Positions 44,624-54,077 of a stretch of 64,000 bases of DNA are shown here, piece after piece (the first letter of the stretch is position 1; each line of letters starts with the position of its first letter). Source of the stretch: an uncultured Roseobacter sp. GTDB lineage: Bacteria > Pseudomonadota > Alphaproteobacteria > Rhodobacterales > Rhodobacteraceae. The DNA lies in the NCBI RefSeq assembly GCF_947492555.1, contig NZ_CANLNE010000001.1, forward strand, positions 868,001 to 932,000, given 5' to 3'. The position numbers and the translations under genes are program-made. The notes below the pieces were generated by a model, which saw nothing but the letters and a program-made list of their open reading frames with translations, did no database searches and was not told the origin of the DNA.

Positions 44624-45430
44624 ATGAAAACATCAATGATTGCCCTGACCCTGGCGGGCCTGACCGCCTTGCCCCTATCTGCACAGGACCGGTTTGCCAT
44701 GCCTGTGACCGCGCAGGTTCTGCCCGGATGGGTGCAACCCGACGGCACGCGCATGGCGGCGGTCCATCTGTCGCTGGAGCCGGGCTGGAAAACCTATTGG
44801 CGCGCGCCGGGAGATGCAGGCATTCCGCCAAGCTTTGACTGGTCTGGATCAAACAATCTGAAATCTGCGTCTGTCTCCTGGCCGACGCCGAAGGTGTTTG
44901 AAGAAAACGGTATGCGGTCCATCGGTTATGCTGATGAGCTGGTGATCCCGGTGACACTGGCGCCTAAGCACACCGGTGAACCCGTCCGCGTGCGTCTGAC
45001 GATGGATATCGGGATCTGCTCCGATATCTGCATTCCGCACCAGCTGACCTTTGACGAAACAATCATCAGCACGGAGACGCGCCCGACACCCGCGATTGCG
45101 GCGGCGTTGGCGCAGAGCCCCTATTCAGAACGAGAGGCGGGTGTGACAGCGGCCAAGTGCCGGATAGAGCCCACGCCCGACGGATTGCGGATCGAGGCGC
45201 GTGTGCGCGTCCCTTCCGCGGGCGGGCCGGAGGTGATGGTGATCGAGCCCGGTCTGGGCGATGTCTGGGTGAGCGAAGCAGATACACACCGGTCCGGCGG
45301 CGAGGTCATTGCCGTGTCCGAAATGATCCACGTGAACGGGGGGCCTATTGCGCTGGACCGGTCCAACATTCGAATGACCGTTTTGGGCAGCAACCATGCC
45401 GTGGACGTAAAAGGCTGTACGCCGGGCTAA
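44624..45430 (+). CDS. solitary DsbD N-terminal domain-like periplasmic protein
   Basis: Exported protein of 268 residues with a signal peptide (MKTSMIALTLAGLTALPLSA, cleaved near AQD). It resembles the periplasmic N-terminal domain of the thiol-disulfide reductase DsbD: HLSLEPGWKTYWRAPGDAGI, VFEENGMRSIGYADELVIPV and the Cys pair in DIGICSDICIPHQLTFDE. The transmembrane and thioredoxin-like domains of DsbD are absent, so reducing power would have to come from a separate protein such as CcdA or a DsbD-type transporter. Its stop overlaps the convergent RND gene. Confidence 0.85.
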   Translation: MKTSMIALTLAGLTALPLSAQDRFAMPVTAQVLPGWVQPDGTRMAAVHLSLEPGWKTYWRAPGDAGIPPSFDWSGSNNLKSASVSWPTPKVFEENGMRSIGYADELVIPVTLAPKHTGEPVRVRLTMDIGICSDICIPHQLTFDETIISTETRPTPAIAAALAQSPYSEREAGVTAAKCRIEPTPDGLRIEARVRVPSAGGPEVMVIEPGLGDVWVSEADTHRSGGEVIAVSEMIHVNGGPIALDRSNIRMTVLGSNHAVDVKGCTPG

Positions 45431-48400
45431 ATCGCATTTTTGCGCCTGTTCAACAGGATGGTCACAGCGGCAAACACGTAGGCGAGCAGAGCAAGCGTTG
45501 CAACGCCAACAATAAAGAGTGACAAAGCCGCAAGCGTCACTGGCCAGTTTGCGATCACTGGCAGCGATGCCAACAAAAGCGGCGGCAAGATGCCATAGAA
45601 AATCGCCCAGCCAAGCGTTAGCCCGCCCCAGACCAGGACAACGGCCCAGAGCGCCGCAAACCCGTAGCGCACCGTGGAAACCGGTGCGGTCAGCCCCCGG
45701 CGCATCGCGTTGATCTGGCGGGAAATATCATGCTGGACAGCCACCAGCGCGGGCACCAGCAACAACACAATCACCATGCCAAAGCCCAACCCATAGACCA
45801 GCGTGACCACGGTGGGCTTGAGGAATTGTGCCTGCCTGCTGGTCTCGTAGAGCAGCGGCGACATGCCCAGCACCGTCGTCATCGTGGTCAGCATCACAGG
45901 GCGCAACCGATCCGCCGCCCCGTCGATGATGGAGGGGATCAACCCGCGCTCCTCCGCATAGCTGTCGATGGTTGTGATCAACACGATTGAATCGTTGATG
46001 ATGATTCCCGTCATCCCCAACAGGCCGACAACCGTGAAGATACTCAGCGGGATGTCCCAGGCCATATGTCCATAAATGGCACCAACCAGTCCGAAAGGCG
46101 CGATGGACATGACCAGCAAGGGGCGCGTCCAACTGCCAAAGACCCAGGCCAACACCAGGTAGATGCCCAAGAGGCAAAGGACGAGACCGTTTGCCGCCTC
46201 GTCCAGAAACCGGCTTTCCTGTTCAGCGAGCCCGGACAATTGCCAGTCGACCTGATGCTCGCTTGCAATTGACGGCAGAATTTCGTCCTCCAGCGCCCTT
46301 TGTATCTCAGCAGCGCGTTCAGGATCATCTTCCGAAATGTCGCCGGTCACGGAAATGACGCGCACGCCATTGACCCGATTTACGGTGCTGAATCCAATCC
46401 GGCTTTGCACAGTGACAATGTCTGAAAGCGGTACGTAGACCCCTTCGGGCGTGCGCATCTGGGTGCGGTCGAGAAAATCGGCCGTCAACTCCCCCTCGGG
46501 CAGGCGGACCATGACGGTGGCACTGCGCGGGCCATCAGGGAATTTGGCCGCCTCAATCCCGCCCAATCGGTCCCGCAACACTCGGCCCAGCTGGTCGATG
46601 GTAAAGCCCAAGGCCTGCCCACGCGCCGTCAGATCCAGGATCAACTCTTCCTTGTCATAGGCCAGATTATCCTGCATCGCGAGCACTTGCGGATAGCGCA
46701 GCAGGGCCGTCTGCAGATCGAGGCTGGCGGCCTTCAAGGTATCCGTGCTTTGCCCGGAGAACTCCACGCTGATCGCGTCACCGCCTTGCCCGCTACGCCA
46801 CCCACGAAAGGAGACAACTTCGGTCAACGGATGGTTCACCACGCTGTCCCGCAACTCGCCGGCGAAGGCAAAGCTTGAATAGGGTCTGTCGTCCGAGCCA
46901 ATCAGTGAAATCGAAATCGCGCCCAGAAGATCTTTGTCCTTAGTCTCAACACCGGACAGGCCACGACCTGCAGTCCCGCCGATCTCTGCGAGAGCATAAT
47001 TGACCGGATTCACCCCGTATTGTTCTTCGTATTCACGTGCCAGGGCGTCTGTGGCACGCTGTAATTCACGCATCATGGCCCGCGTGTCTTCCCGCGTGGC
47101 GCCTTCGACCATGGCGAAATTTGCGGTGACCGAACTGCGCTCCGGTGCGTTGAAAAAGCGCCATTTGACATCACCCCGCAGGAAATGTGCAGCCTGAACC
47201 GCAAGGATCAGTATCAGCCCCGCCAGTACCGCGTAACGTGCGGTGATCACGCCTGCAATCATCGGTCGAAACAGTTTCTCGCGCACCCAGGAAAAGCCGC
47301 GATTGACCTGACGGCTGGGCCAGTCGTACCAACGCTCCTTTGCGCGCGCCGCGAGTGCGTGTGCCATGTGGTTGGGCAGGATCAGGAAACACTCAATCAA
47401 CGAGGCAATCAGCACCGCGATCACGGTCATCGGGATATCCTTGACGACAGTGCCAAACCACCCGCCCAGCAGCAGCAATCCGGTGAATGCAATCACGGTA
47501 GTGATCGTGGCGGCAAACACCGGCAAGGCCATACGCCCGGCAGCCCGTTCAGCCGCGACGAATGGGGCTTCGCCGAAATGTCGCGCGCGGTGGTCGGCAT
47601 GTTCGGCAACAACAATCGCATCGTCCACGACAATGCCCAGCGTGATGATCAACCCGAAGAGTGAGATCATGTTCAGGGTCAGGCCACCCGCGTACATGAG
47701 ACCAATCGCTGCCATCATCGCGGCCGGGATACCCGCTGCCACCCAGAAAGCGGTGCGGGCATTGAGAAACATGAAGAGCAGGCACACAACCAGCCCGAGG
47801 CCGGTCAAACCGTTGTTGATCAGGGAGTCCAGACGCGACGTGATCGCCTCGGCCCGTGTCCGGATCAATTGGATCGTCATACCCTCTTGCAGCGTGGCTT
47901 TCATCTCCGCCGCGACCTCCTCCACCGTTTGCTGAACGGCAATGGAATCGCCACCATCGGAGCGGTCCACACGGATCGAGATCGCCGGGTGATCACCTAC
48001 AAAATAGGCGCGATCCCGATCTGCCCCCTCTTGCATCACCTGCGCGATATCCCCAACACGAAGTTTGGAGCCGTCAGCGTTGGAGCGCAGCACAATCTGG
48101 GCAATTTGGTCCGGCACGCGCTTTTCAGTACCCGTGCGCACGCGCGCATTCGCGCCGGTGACACTGCCCGCCGGGTCGGTATCAACCTCCGCTGCAATCG
48201 CCTCCGAAATCTGGGCCATGGTCAGATCATTTGCAATCAACTGCAGTGACGGCACTTCGATAGTGATCTGAGGGGCTGCAAAGCCACGGAAAGTCGTGCG
48301 TGTCACACCGGCCGCAAAAAGGCGCTTGACCAGCTCATCACCATAGACCCCCAACTGCTCGGGGGAGACGGGTCCGGCAATAATAACGTCTGTGACGCGG

Positions 48401-48828
48401 TCACGGCGTATCGCGCGGCGCACACTGGATTCCTCTACGTCTTCCGGCAATTCCGTGATCCCGTCCACGGCATCCTGCACATCGGTGACTGCGCGGGACA
48501 TGTCCCATTCGGGTTCAAATTCGAGCGTGACAGTACCTCGGCCCGCGCGCGCGGTCGCGCGGGACTTCATCACACCTTCCACACGCATCAAAGCCGGTTC
48601 AAGCACCTGGATAATTGCACTGTCCACATCATCAGCGCTAGCCTGATCCCATTCGGTGACCACGGTCACGCTTTCAAGGCTGACATCCGGGAAAAATTGC
48701 GCACGCATGTTGGGCAGAGCAAACAGCCCCGCAACCATCATCAGGACAAATAACAGATTGGCAATGGTCCGGTGGCGCGTGAAATAGGACAGCACGCCGC
48801 CCGCAGCCGGAGGTATTTGCCGCACCAC
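45427..48828 (-). CDS. RND-family efflux transporter permease with C-terminal extension
   Basis: Inner-membrane proton-driven exporter of 1133 residues, longer than the ~1030-1050 usual for AcrB-type pumps. It starts from GTG (first helix LLFVLMMVAGLFALPNM); LGIVVDDAIVVAEHADHRAR carries the paired Asp residues of TM4, and LLGMTGIIINDSIVLITTID that of TM10. After the last canonical helix (QHDISRQINAMRRG), the protein continues for ~90 residues with two or three extra helices (FAALWAVVLVWGGLTLGWAI, LPPLLLASLPVIANWP, LSLFIVGVATLALLAYVF). It pairs with the adaptor gene 3 bp upstream. Substrate unknown. Confidence 0.92.
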   Translation of the reverse strand: MVRQIPPAAGGVLSYFTRHRTIANLLFVLMMVAGLFALPNMRAQFFPDVSLESVTVVTEWDQASADDVDSAIIQVLEPALMRVEGVMKSRATARAGRGTVTLEFEPEWDMSRAVTDVQDAVDGITELPEDVEESSVRRAIRRDRVTDVIIAGPVSPEQLGVYGDELVKRLFAAGVTRTTFRGFAAPQITIEVPSLQLIANDLTMAQISEAIAAEVDTDPAGSVTGANARVRTGTEKRVPDQIAQIVLRSNADGSKLRVGDIAQVMQEGADRDRAYFVGDHPAISIRVDRSDGGDSIAVQQTVEEVAAEMKATLQEGMTIQLIRTRAEAITSRLDSLINNGLTGLGLVVCLLFMFLNARTAFWVAAGIPAAMMAAIGLMYAGGLTLNMISLFGLIITLGIVVDDAIVVAEHADHRARHFGEAPFVAAERAAGRMALPVFAATITTVIAFTGLLLLGGWFGTVVKDIPMTVIAVLIASLIECFLILPNHMAHALAARAKERWYDWPSRQVNRGFSWVREKLFRPMIAGVITARYAVLAGLILILAVQAAHFLRGDVKWRFFNAPERSSVTANFAMVEGATREDTRAMMRELQRATDALAREYEEQYGVNPVNYALAEIGGTAGRGLSGVETKDKDLLGAISISLIGSDDRPYSSFAFAGELRDSVVNHPLTEVVSFRGWRSGQGGDAISVEFSGQSTDTLKAASLDLQTALLRYPQVLAMQDNLAYDKEELILDLTARGQALGFTIDQLGRVLRDRLGGIEAAKFPDGPRSATVMVRLPEGELTADFLDRTQMRTPEGVYVPLSDIVTVQSRIGFSTVNRVNGVRVISVTGDISEDDPERAAEIQRALEDEILPSIASEHQVDWQLSGLAEQESRFLDEAANGLVLCLLGIYLVLAWVFGSWTRPLLVMSIAPFGLVGAIYGHMAWDIPLSIFTVVGLLGMTGIIINDSIVLITTIDSYAEERGLIPSIIDGAADRLRPVMLTTMTTVLGMSPLLYETSRQAQFLKPTVVTLVYGLGFGMVIVLLLVPALVAVQHDISRQINAMRRGLTAPVSTVRYGFAALWAVVLVWGGLTLGWAIFYGILPPLLLASLPVIANWPVTLAALSLFIVGVATLALLAYVFAAVTILLNRRKNAI

Positions 48829-48831
48829 GCG

Positions 48832-50289
48832 CTACCCTCCCATGCGGCTTTCAATGCGCGCCACCATCCGTGCCGACACCTGGCGCTCAGCCAACTGCGC
48901 CAACAGGCGCTCCTTGGTCTCCTGTGGCATCCGATCATTGCTCTGCACAAAGGCCACGAGCCGCGCACGGCGTTCTTCGCTGAGCTCCAGCATATCGGGC
49001 AAAAGGACGGACAAACCGGCGTTCTGTTGCAGCGGACGGACTGCGACACCCGGACCCAGCAAGGGCGTCCGCGCCTTCACCACGTCGCGCCCTTCCAGGC
49101 CCTCGCCGCGCACCAACACATCGTCACCCTGACGACGCACCAGCGTCACCGGGAGCGCCGCAAGACGGTTTTCGCCCTGCAGAACAAGCACTTCACCGCT
49201 GGCATCCAAGGCAGACGCAGGCAGGCGCACAACGTTGTACAATGGCTTTTCCTGAATTCGGACGGTGACGAAATCCCCCGGACGAAACCCCGGCGCACGC
49301 TCCAGCCGGGCAAAAACCTGACGCCCGGATTGGCCTTCGCCTGCTGCGGCGCTGACACGGCTGAGCACACCGGTGGTCTGCATATCGACACCAGTGACAT
49401 CAAGCGTCGCCGACACCGCCGTAGAAATCAACGACCCATCCGCTTCCAGCAAACGCACGTATTGCGCCGTGGAAACGCGGAACGCCACCTCAAGGTCCTG
49501 CGGATCGATCAGGTCAGCGAGTTTTTCATTGGTCGCGACAAGGCGCCCCTCGACAACCGTCGTATCACTGAGCGTTCCGGTAAAGGGTGCCTCCAGCGCC
49601 GTGTCCGCCAGATTGCGCCGGGCCTCCGCCAGCGCAATCCTCTCGCGCGACAGGCGTGTCGCGGCCTGATCGATGCGTGCCTCGGCCTGCGCCACCACTT
49701 GGCGGCGCGCCAGAACAGCCGCACGCGCCGCGGCAGCAGCCAGTTCAGCGGTTTCAATCGCTGCCGCCGTACCAACACCGCGCTCTGCCAGGTCAAACTG
49801 CCGTTGGTAGGCTTTCTGGCGCAGGGTCACTTGCTCCTCCGCAGCCACCTGTTCAGCACGGGCAAGGTCCAGCGCCCGCGCCGCATCGCGCGCTTCGGCT
49901 TCAGCATCGGCAAGATCGGCGGTCAGCCGGTCCACCGCGGATTGCATATTCGCAGGATCAATGCGCACCAGTATATCGCCGCGCCGCACGTTGCCCGCAT
50001 CCTCGAAATTCTCATGCAGCGCCGTTACCCGGCCCGCGACAGCGGCGCGCAATTCAAGTGTCCGGCGCGACGACACCTCGCCAAACGTCTCCAGCACCGG
50101 TGCAATGGTTTCGCTCTGCGCGCGCTGCAGGTTCACGGCAAACACCCGTTCGCGCGCGGGTGGCACCACGGCCTCTGCGTTCAGACGATCCTGCACGGCG
50201 ACACTGACCACATGGCCCGCATAGACCAGCAGCCCAAGGCTCACCGCCGCCAGAAAAAGGCCGATCATGCTTTGCCGCAAAAACCGCAT
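48832..50289 (-). CDS. RND efflux periplasmic adaptor (HlyD/AcrA family)
   Basis: Membrane-fusion protein of 485 residues. An N-terminal membrane anchor (SMIGLFLAAVSLGLLVYAGH) is followed by a lipoyl-like half (VAGRVTALHENFEDAGNVRR), a long coiled-coil hairpin (about residues 130-230, Ala/Glu/Arg-rich) and a second lipoyl-beta-barrel half (LADTALEAPFTGTLSDTTVV onwards). It is first of the two-gene efflux operon. No outer-membrane TolC-type gene is nearby. No regulator is adjacent, and 93 bp separate it from moaB, so it may have its own promoter there. Confidence 0.92.
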   Translation of the reverse strand: MRFLRQSMIGLFLAAVSLGLLVYAGHVVSVAVQDRLNAEAVVPPARERVFAVNLQRAQSETIAPVLETFGEVSSRRTLELRAAVAGRVTALHENFEDAGNVRRGDILVRIDPANMQSAVDRLTADLADAEAEARDAARALDLARAEQVAAEEQVTLRQKAYQRQFDLAERGVGTAAAIETAELAAAAARAAVLARRQVVAQAEARIDQAATRLSRERIALAEARRNLADTALEAPFTGTLSDTTVVEGRLVATNEKLADLIDPQDLEVAFRVSTAQYVRLLEADGSLISTAVSATLDVTGVDMQTTGVLSRVSAAAGEGQSGRQVFARLERAPGFRPGDFVTVRIQEKPLYNVVRLPASALDASGEVLVLQGENRLAALPVTLVRRQGDDVLVRGEGLEGRDVVKARTPLLGPGVAVRPLQQNAGLSVLLPDMLELSEERRARLVAFVQSNDRMPQETKERLLAQLAERQVSARMVARIESRMGG

Positions 50290-50382
50290 TTCGTCGTGAT
50301 CCTAATACCTTAACTCAATGACCTTATACCTCAGACTGGCCGATAAGAATACCAACCAACAATAGTGTTACGTACCACCAGA

Positions 50383-50925
50383 TTACTTCCGTCGGTGATG
50401 TTCGTCCAACCGCGGGAAAATTTCGACAAAATTGCAGGGTCGGTGCCGATAATCCAGCTGTAACGCCAGAATTTCATCCCATGCGTCCTTGCAAGCGCCG
50501 GGGCTGCCAGGCAGCGCGAAAAGATAGGTTCCATTGGCCACGCCACCGGTCGCACGGCTCTGCACAGCACTGGTGCCGATCTTTTTCATCGATACGATGG
50601 TAAAAACGGTGCCAAAGGCGTCGATTTCTTTTTCGTAGACATCCCTATGCGCCTCGACGGTCACATCACGCCCGGTCAGGCCGGTACCGCCCGTCGAAAT
50701 CACCACGTCCACACCGCTGTCCTTACACCACGCGCGCAACTGACCTGCGATCTGATCACGCTCGTCGGGCAGAATGCGCCGGTCCGCCAGTTCGTGCCCG
50801 GCCTCCGTGAGCCGCTGCACGAGCACGTCCCCGGAGCGATCCTCGGAGAGCCCGCGCGTGTCTGAAACCGTCAAGACGGCGATCCGCACCGGTACGAAGT
50901 CCTTGGTCTCATCGATTTTGCTCAT
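50383..50925 (-). CDS. moaB: molybdopterin adenylyltransferase-type protein MoaB
   Basis: A 180-residue MoaB/MogA-family protein thought to adenylylate molybdopterin before metal insertion by MoeA. The segment VVISTGGTGLTGRDVTVEAH and the C-terminal ALPGSPGACKDAWDEILALQ are diagnostic. The ATG follows the lysE stop by 1 bp, indicating coupling. It complements the moeA, mobA and mobB genes 15 kb away; moaA/moaC/moaE are not in the window. Up to 12 extra upstream codons would lie within lysE and are unlikely. Confidence 0.92.
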   Translation of the reverse strand: MSKIDETKDFVPVRIAVLTVSDTRGLSEDRSGDVLVQRLTEAGHELADRRILPDERDQIAGQLRAWCKDSGVDVVISTGGTGLTGRDVTVEAHRDVYEKEIDAFGTVFTIVSMKKIGTSAVQSRATGGVANGTYLFALPGSPGACKDAWDEILALQLDYRHRPCNFVEIFPRLDEHHRRK

Positions 50926-50926
50926 C

Positions 50927-51538
50927 TCAGGTTTTCTCCAAAAGGGCGAGACGCCCGGCAAGGGCGGTGAAAATACCAGCGGTCAGCCAATCCAGCACCC
51001 TGCTGCCCTGCGCCAGGCGTCGCCCGACCGAGCCCGCGAAGACACCGACCAGCCCGTTCACGACGAAACCGCCCACGCCGATGACCGCGCCGAAAACGAT
51101 AAACTGCACCAGGACCGGCCCGGCGGAGGGCACAACGAATTGCGGTACGAACGCCAATACAAACAGAATGACCTTGGGGTTTGTCAGGTTGACCAGCAGA
51201 CCCGACAGAAAGGCCTGCCCGCGTGGCGTGACCACGCCATCATCCACATCGGGCCTGCGGCGTAGCGCCTGCAGCGCAAGCCACAGAAGATAGCCGACAC
51301 CAATCCAGCGGATCACGTCAAAAGCATAGGGCACCGAAGCCACCAGCGCACTCAATCCGAGCCCTGCCAAAGCCACGTGGATCATACCGCCTGTCGCAAT
51401 ACCCGCGCTGGCCAGCCATGCCGCGCGCGTGCCACCCCGCGCGCCCTGCGCCAGACAGAACATCATGTCAGCCCCGGGCGTGAGGTTGAGCGCCAGTGCC
51501 GCCGGCACAAAAGCAGTAAGGACAATCGGGTCAACCAT
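50927..51538 (-). CDS. LysE-family amino acid exporter
   Basis: Inner-membrane translocator of about 203 residues. The start [20 protein letters not shown] and the [20 protein letters not shown] motif are typical of RhtB/LysE; six hydrophobic segments follow. The start overlaps the 3' end of the uracil-DNA glycosylase gene by 8 bp; the 57 upstream in-frame codons lie inside that gene and lack similarity. The substrate is not predictable. Confidence 0.88.
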   Translation of the reverse strand: MVDPIVLTAFVPAALALNLTPGADMMFCLAQGARGGTRAAWLASAGIATGGMIHVALAGLGLSALVASVPYAFDVIRWIGVGYLLWLALQALRRRPDVDDGVVTPRGQAFLSGLLVNLTNPKVILFVLAFVPQFVVPSAGPVLVQFIVFGAVIGVGGFVVNGLVGVFAGSVGRRLAQGSRVLDWLTAGIFTALAGRLALLEKT

Positions 51539-52310
51539 CGTCAAGCCGCGCCTTGAGGCTGAGCAGATCGGCCCAGGCCTCGCGTTTCGCTGCAGGCTGA
51601 CGCAGCAGATAGGCGGGGTGGAACATCGGCAGGGCTGGCAACCCAAAACACTCAGTCCAGTTGCCGCGCAGCCGGGTGATCCCGCGTTTTCCCAGTAGCG
51701 CCTGCGCACTGATATTCCCCATGATCACAAGCGCTTGCGGTCTGGCCAGCGCGATGTGGCGTTCCAGGAAGGGACGCATCATTGCAATCTCGTCAGGCTG
51801 CGGGTCCCGGTTTTGCGGCGGGCGCCAGGGCAGGACATTGGTGATGTAGACGGGCGCGTTTTCATCCGCCCGCCCGTGACCGATGGCTGCCAGCATCTTG
51901 TCCAGCAACTGACCGGCGCGCCCGACAAAGGGGCGCCCTTCGCGATCTTCATCGCGCCCCGGTGCTTCGCCGATGATCATCACCGGCGCTCCAGCGATGC
52001 CATCAGAAAAGACCAGATTGCGTGCGCCGCGCTTCAGCGCGCAATGCTCGAAACCGGCCAGCGCGTCCCTGAGCGCATCAAGGTCCTGCGCTGCGGCGGC
52101 TGCACGTTTGGCTTCAGCCACCGGGTCAACCTCAGCGGCGGCTTTCGGTGCCTGCGAGACGGCCTGCGGGCCAGTCGCCGCCTTTGGTTTCGCCAGCGTA
52201 TCGGGCAATTCATAGCAGTTAACGGGCGCGTCGCAGATCGCCTCGGTCGCACCGAGCTCAACTTGCCAATCCAAAAGCGCCAGCGCCGTGTGAAATTGAG
52301 ATGATTCCAT
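51531..52310 (-). CDS. family-4-like uracil-DNA glycosylase without Fe-S ligands
   Basis: A 259-residue protein. The glycosylase core is clear: [20 protein letters not shown] (motif A) and the late [15 protein letters not shown] (motif B). The four cysteines holding the 4Fe-4S cluster in family 4 are mostly missing: only C90 survives (FEHCALKRG), the expected NIVKCRPP reads NVLPWRPP and the last ligand position reads AMM. The N-terminal ~75 residues are Ala-rich and not part of the fold. It is first of an operon with lysE and moaB, with no functional link apparent. Uracil removal is likely but untested for the cluster-less form. Confidence 0.87.
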   Translation of the reverse strand: MESSQFHTALALLDWQVELGATEAICDAPVNCYELPDTLAKPKAATGPQAVSQAPKAAAEVDPVAEAKRAAAAAQDLDALRDALAGFEHCALKRGARNLVFSDGIAGAPVMIIGEAPGRDEDREGRPFVGRAGQLLDKMLAAIGHGRADENAPVYITNVLPWRPPQNRDPQPDEIAMMRPFLERHIALARPQALVIMGNISAQALLGKRGITRLRGNWTECFGLPALPMFHPAYLLRQPAAKREAWADLLSLKARLDDG

Positions 52311-52417
52311 GGGGCCACTCTATGGTGTCGCGACATCGAACTGAACAGGTATAAGCGTCGCTTGCCCGTCCCGCACGCGCTCCCTATAAGGTGTGAAATC
52401 ACGATAGGCTGCCGCAC

Positions 52418-53365
52418 ATGACATTCCCGCACCGTCACCTTCTGGGTATCGAAGCTCTGCGTCAGGAAGAGATCACAACCCTGCTTGATCTGGCGGACCG
52501 CTACGCCGCGCTCAATCGCCAGCCCGACAAACATGCAGATGCCTTGGCGGGCCTCACCCAGATCAACATGTTTTTCGAAAATTCCACACGTACGCAGGCG
52601 AGTTTCGAGATTGCCGGCAAGCGGCTGGGTGCGGATGTGATGAATATGGCGATGCAGGCCAGTTCGGTGAAAAAGGGCGAAACACTGATCGATACGGCCC
52701 TGACGCTGAACGCGATGCATCCCGATCTGCTGGTGGTGCGCCACCCGCATTCCGGTGCCGTGGACCTCTTGGCGCAAAAGGTCAACTGCGCGGTGCTGAA
52801 CGCAGGTGACGGTCGGCACGAACATCCGACGCAGGCCCTGCTCGACGCGCTGACCATCCGACGCGCCAAGGGACGCTTGCACCGCCTGTCGATTGCCATC
52901 TGCGGGGACATCGCCCATTCCCGCGTGGCGCGGTCGAACATCATGCTGCTCGGGAAGATGGAAAACCGTCTGCGTCTGATCGGGCCGCCGACGCTGATGC
53001 CGTCAGGCATTTCGGAATTCGGTGTCGAGGTCTTCTCGGACATGGCGGAGGGGCTGCGCGATGTTGATGTAGTGATGATGCTGCGCTTGCAGAAAGAGCG
53101 CATGGATGGCGGGTTTATCCCCAGTGAAAGGGAATACTACCATCGTTTTGGCCTGGATGCGGAGAAGTTATCCCACGCCAAGCCGGATGCGATTGTGATG
53201 CACCCCGGCCCAATGAATCGCGGCGTGGAAATCGACGGCACGCTGGCCGATGACATCAACCGCAGCGTTATTCAGGATCAGGTGGAAATGGGTGTCGCCG
53301 TCCGCATGGCCGCAATGGATCTGCTTGCCCAGAACCTTGTGCTGACACGGGCGGAGACGGCATGA
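52418..53365 (+). CDS. pyrB: aspartate carbamoyltransferase catalytic subunit
   Basis: Catalyses carbamoyl-aspartate formation in pyrimidine synthesis. The 315-residue protein has the carbamoyl-phosphate loop [16 protein letters not shown] near residue 50, the [12 protein letters not shown] segment and the aspartate-binding [13 protein letters not shown]. No pyrI regulatory subunit is adjacent; instead a degenerate dihydroorotase homologue lies 0.7 kb downstream, as in the PyrB-PyrC' type complexes. Its stop overlaps the next gene by 4 bp. Confidence 0.96.
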   Translation: MTFPHRHLLGIEALRQEEITTLLDLADRYAALNRQPDKHADALAGLTQINMFFENSTRTQASFEIAGKRLGADVMNMAMQASSVKKGETLIDTALTLNAMHPDLLVVRHPHSGAVDLLAQKVNCAVLNAGDGRHEHPTQALLDALTIRRAKGRLHRLSIAICGDIAHSRVARSNIMLLGKMENRLRLIGPPTLMPSGISEFGVEVFSDMAEGLRDVDVVMMLRLQKERMDGGFIPSEREYYHRFGLDAEKLSHAKPDAIVMHPGPMNRGVEIDGTLADDINRSVIQDQVEMGVAVRMAAMDLLAQNLVLTRAETA

Positions 53366-53907
53366 ACACCTGCATCGAAATCCAGAAAAACGAGCGTGGC
53401 GCCATTCGCGTCTTTGCCGTCAATCTCTCACCGGCTGAGGTCACCGAAACCCTCCAAACCCTGCCCAAGGCGGATGTTGCGCGGCAATTGCTGGGCAACC
53501 CGCACCTGAACACCGCCAGTGCCGAGATTTTCCCGGTCTCCGACCTGACCGGCATGGGGTTAAGCAGCTACCTCAGTGAGGGATATGCGGTCGAAGAGGC
53601 CGAAATCGGCGCGGACAAAAGCAAGCTCGACGCGCTGGAAGGCTATGTTTTGCTGCTGTTTTCCGACAGCTTCAAAGGGGTGGAGATGACGCTGACGCCC
53701 GGTGCCGAGCTTACCCTGATCGGGACCTACGCAGAATACACCCCCTCCGGCGCTGCGCCGCCGATCACGACGGACAGCGCCCGACCTTACAGCGGCACGC
53801 CTGGTATGACGCCGCCCACCCCACCCAGAGGACCCGCAGGCAGCGCGCTTGTCGTGATCGCCCTGGCCGTGCTTTTGGGCCTCGGCCTGTGGTGGCTTTT
53901 TACGTGA
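53362..53907 (+). CDS. C-terminally anchored membrane protein, unknown
   Basis: A 181-residue protein with a soluble N-terminal domain ([20 protein letters not shown], then [20 protein letters not shown]), a Thr/Pro-rich linker (about 125-158) and one C-terminal helix ([19 protein letters not shown]). It is therefore probably tail-anchored with the soluble part in the cytoplasm. It starts in the pyrB stop (ATGA) and precedes the degenerate dihydroorotase gene; this gene order may be conserved in Rhodobacterales, but I cannot verify it. No family recognised. Confidence 0.75.
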   Translation: MNTCIEIQKNERGAIRVFAVNLSPAEVTETLQTLPKADVARQLLGNPHLNTASAEIFPVSDLTGMGLSSYLSEGYAVEEAEIGADKSKLDALEGYVLLLFSDSFKGVEMTLTPGAELTLIGTYAEYTPSGAAPPITTDSARPYSGTPGMTPPTPPRGPAGSALVVIALAVLLGLGLWWLFT

Positions 53908-53926
53908 GACAGGAGGCGCGGAAGAC

Positions 53927-54028
53927 ATGAAGGAACCCAAAGACCCCAAGATGTCCGGGCGCATTGCTATGATTACCCTGCTGATCGCTTTCGGCATCGT
54001 CGGCCTGATGTTCTGGGTGGGGACATGA
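53927..54028 (+). CDS. 33-residue single-helix membrane protein
   Basis: A tiny ORF in the pyrB-pyrC gap: a charged start (MKEPKDPKMSGR) and one membrane helix (IAMITLLIAFGIVGLMFWV). AGGAGG lies about 10 nt before the ATG. It is in the same direction as its neighbours and spaced as part of the operon (19 bp after the tail-anchored gene, 49 bp before the dihydroorotase-like gene). No family known to me; expression would need confirmation. Confidence 0.6.
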   Translation: MKEPKDPKMSGRIAMITLLIAFGIVGLMFWVGT

Positions 54029-54077
54029 ACCACTATCAGCTGACCGCCCCCGCGATGCCCGCGCAAAGGATGCCCAG

